From Eunapius fragilis (Eukaryota > Porifera > Demospongiae > Spongillida > Spongillidae), in assembly GCA_963681505.1 (NCBI GenBank), contig OY811988.1, positions 1,855,306 through 1,919,305 of the forward strand: DNA of 64,000 nt, in the 5' to 3' direction. The translations under genes were made by a program, and so were the position numbers. Below the pieces are notes generated by a model. It saw only the letters and a program-made list of their open reading frames with translations, had not been told where the DNA came from and ran no database searches. This document shows positions 61,858 to 64,000 of this stretch, piece by piece. The number at the start of each line of letters is the position of its first letter. Within the stretch, counting starts at the first letter, position 1.

Positions 61858-63640
61858 TACTGCATCGAGAGTTACGTTAGTAACTCTCATATAGGATTTG
61901 ACCCCGATTATGAATGTCGTTAAAAAAGCGACCCGCTTCTAACAAGATTCCTAACGAGCGGATGGCTTACCTTGTTGTCGCCATCGTACATGAAGGCAAC
62001 AACACGCAATATCGTGTTTTTTGATGTCACAAAACCGCGTGGTTGTAGAGAACAAAACTATTTTCCAAACTCGTACCCAGTCCTACGTATTACTTCTTGT
62101 TCTTGTTCTTGACCACGCATAACTCGGGATAGGAACACTTTTAAGAAATGAAAAACACACCAATGGCTTCAGAATTCGTTGGCATTCTCGCTTCTGTGGT
62201 CAAAACGTCACGAGGCTACATGACATATATCGGTGGTTGTGTTAGTAAATCACGTATAGTTAAGCTTACTGACACGACTCAGATAGGTCATACTTCGCTC
62301 TTTGTATGAAGTACTACATTCTCTACACGAGTAGGTTGGTGGTATATGGGAATCAAGGGTGATGGTGGTGTAAAAAGCAAGGGAACAAGGCTGCTGATTG
62401 AAAAGGAGAAAATGAAATAGACCTATATTAGCAGCATGTTGTCATATATAAATGTGCGTGGTAATATAGGTCTATTTCATTTTTCCTTTTCAATCAGAAG
62501 CCTTGTTCCCTTGCTTTTTACACCACCATCACCTTTGATTCCTATATACCACCAACCTTCTCGTGTAGAGAATGTTTTTATTACTTGTTCCTAAATTTTT
62601 CTGGTGGATTTGGTATTGTATTTAGTTCTTGAAACGCATAGAATCAGGTAGCATAAACGTCAACTTGCGCGATCATGACAGGTTTATTTTAGAATCTGCA
62701 AATCTGTTGAGGTGTGTACCAAAAATTACCTAGTCCCCAGACTATCTCCATTGAAGCGCAAAGGATTGAGAAAGGTTAAAAGCGAAGCCATATAATACAT
62801 AGGATAAATGTGCTCTAAGTACATGTAAACCGATCTCACGCTATAATCAGATAAACCATGCACCACAATACTTGACCAAATTGACGTAAGCAACTTTTGC
62901 GTTATACTGACACACATTTCAGACAGCGCATATTACTATAAAACGGAGAGACGCAGTATCTATCGTTGTAACTAAACTATTCCTTCCATTTTAGCGATAT
63001 ACCATGCATGCTCATAATTTATCGATCCAACATTTATCGATGCCGTAACGTACCTTTGGGTGGTCGCTATGTTGTTCCTTCAGAACCGCGCTTGACATAT
63101 ACGCACGTTTGGCAGATCTGGCAGCATCTGGATCTTTTTAGATGCTTGAGTGGAATCAGAATTGTGCGTCATGAATATTGTGATAGCTGATGTAATGTGG
63201 TATTTGTAGATCAACACCAAATAAAGTATTACTAGCTTCATCTAATTGCCCGATCGGTTAGGCGTCTAACAGACACCTGAAGATAACATGCGGACACATC
63301 CTGAAGCGATTGGTACACATGGCGTGCTTTACAAACGTTCCTGTCGTGAGTTATGTTATCCCGAAGGAAGAAGACGACGACGACGGAGAAATTTTAGGTG
63401 GGACTGGGTACGGACGATGGAGACGAGTAATTTTGTTCTCTAAAAGTACACCGTCTTATGACACAGATATAACGCAGAACTGTTCTCCATTTTGATATTG
63501 CTCGATTGCCACTAAGAGCGAAGTGACCCGACTCTTGGCTGTCACTCTAGAGTCCGAGAGTGACGTTCTTTTAATGACTTCATGATACTGCAGGATTCAT
63601 GTATGGAACCTACTCTCGTAGGTTCCGATAATGGGACTTT
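61858..63640. mobile_element. 1.8-kb element with ~340-bp TIRs ending in hairpins
   Basis: The left TIR (61858-62200) and right TIR (63290-63640) are inverted homologues: CTGAAGC.ATTGGT, GTTCCT.TC..GAGTTATG, GGGACTGGGTACG and TTTTGTTCTCTA. The left terminus is ATC + stem GAGAGTTAC, loop GTTA, stem GTAACTCTC; the right is stem GGAACCTAC, loop TCTC, stem GTAGGTTCC + GAT. A foldback MITE sits inside. The left end interrupts a satellite unit after ..GATACTGC. Confidence 0.7.
62309..62588. mobile_element. Foldback MITE, ACAAGTAA family, member E
   Basis: Arms GTAGGTTGGTGGTATATGGG...GTGTAAAAAGCAAGGGAACA and complement, ending TTTTTATTACTTGT. The left terminus is altered (AAGTACTACATTCT). The right flank matches the flank of member A in inverse orientation. 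Confidence 0.85.
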
Positions 63641-64000
63641 TTATTTAGCTATACAAAAATGGAACCAAATAAAATGGGGGGGAAGGGGAAACCAATGTTT
63701 TCAAGCTGCAATAAGGGGGACCAAATGTTTCAAAGGGAGACCGATTTTATCAGAAAATATTGGTCCCCCCGGACCATTTTCCCCTGAAATATTTGGTCCG
63801 GGGGTACATTTTTTGGGGGGACCAATTCATACGTGACAGTACGTGCACATGGCAACATCGCAATACACTCAATTCCCACCTAAATTCTAGCCTGGAGTAT
63901 CCCCTGTCACTTCCATTCAAACCTGAGCCTAAAAGTACGGGAAAGCCTCGCCTCCATTAAAAAAATTCCCTCACTTTCAGTAATACTCCATTTAACACAC
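63641..64000. other. No gene recognised
   Basis: G- and A-rich stretch with repeated GGGGGGACCAA / TTGGTCCCCC motifs (63675-63825) that could form a foldback. No coding feature is supported. Confidence 0.4.

Larger units (their letters stand above)
58375..61860 (+). repeat. ~140-165-bp satellite units, interrupted
   Basis: The unit contains TCATTGGCCCCTCCCACCTG, GACCGTGGCTATGTCATCAT, CACATACATTGAGTAAGTTA, GCATGGTACTGGTGAGGCTG and GGACCTCACCCAGAGG. Copies start near 58375 and 58505, then after a palindrome near 60961, 61070 and 61230, and after a TIR element near 61664 and 61720. Confidence 0.9.

Overview
The window reads as nuclear DNA of an early-branching marine animal, most likely a demosponge. 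This is inferred from gene architecture, not from a marker gene. It has short introns (about 45-75 nt where both splice sites can be placed), ankyrin plus TKL-type kinases, a Kelch-Roc-COR-Death protein, a B-box/filamin/NHL protein and a Frizzled-CRD-like receptor. Host genes are sparse. Most of the window is layered, mostly decayed DNA transposons, foldback elements and satellites.

Layout. 0-1.1 kb: 3' part of an ankyrin/TKL kinase gene, duplicated at 27.7-29.5 kb. 1.7-4.4 kb (-): decayed Ginger-type transposon with integrase, Ulp1-like protease and PHD remnants. 6.1-9.1 kb (-): decayed copy 1 of a transposon whose protein joins a RAG1-like N-terminal zinc/RING module to a RAG1-like DDE transposase core. 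9.3-16.4 kb: foldback elements, an unrecognised decayed ORF cluster and empty sequence. 16.4-21 kb (+): Kelch-Roc-COR-Death-Death gene with two in-frame stops. 22.7-27.3 kb: foldback MITE, then a Merlin transposon with a TA-flanked long-TIR element inserted in it, then a hairpin-ended repeat. 27.7-32.4 kb: kinase copy B and a broken Frizzled-CRD/7TM receptor. 32.4-40.4 kb: foldbacks, a 3.1-kb element with about 500-bp TIRs, a (TC)n tract and a piggyBac-like MITE. 40.5-42.1 kb: intact B-box-filamin-NHL gene. 43.3-45.5 kb: 14-bp minisatellite beside two exons resembling checkpoint kinase 1. 46.4-54.1 kb (+): RAG1-like copy 3, split by a 5-kb element and a 1.4-kb nested element. 54.7-58.0 kb: RAG1-like copies 2 (-) and 4 (+). 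58.4-61.9 kb: roughly 160-bp satellite units interrupted by a 2.3-kb palindrome and a TIR element with 9-bp target duplications. 61.9-63.6 kb: an element whose ends are variable-sequence hairpins.

How it fits together. The host genes are signalling and recognition types (TKL kinase, ROCO/Death, Frizzled-like receptor, TRIM-like), often broken or duplicated, as in fast-evolving families. The most notable content is the RAG1-like family: four fragments that together show a CxxCG zinc domain, a RING-like domain, a C/H finger and three acidic motifs (GGDKGGG, GDYEF, GEQGAES) in the order of the RAG1 core. All copies in the window are broken.
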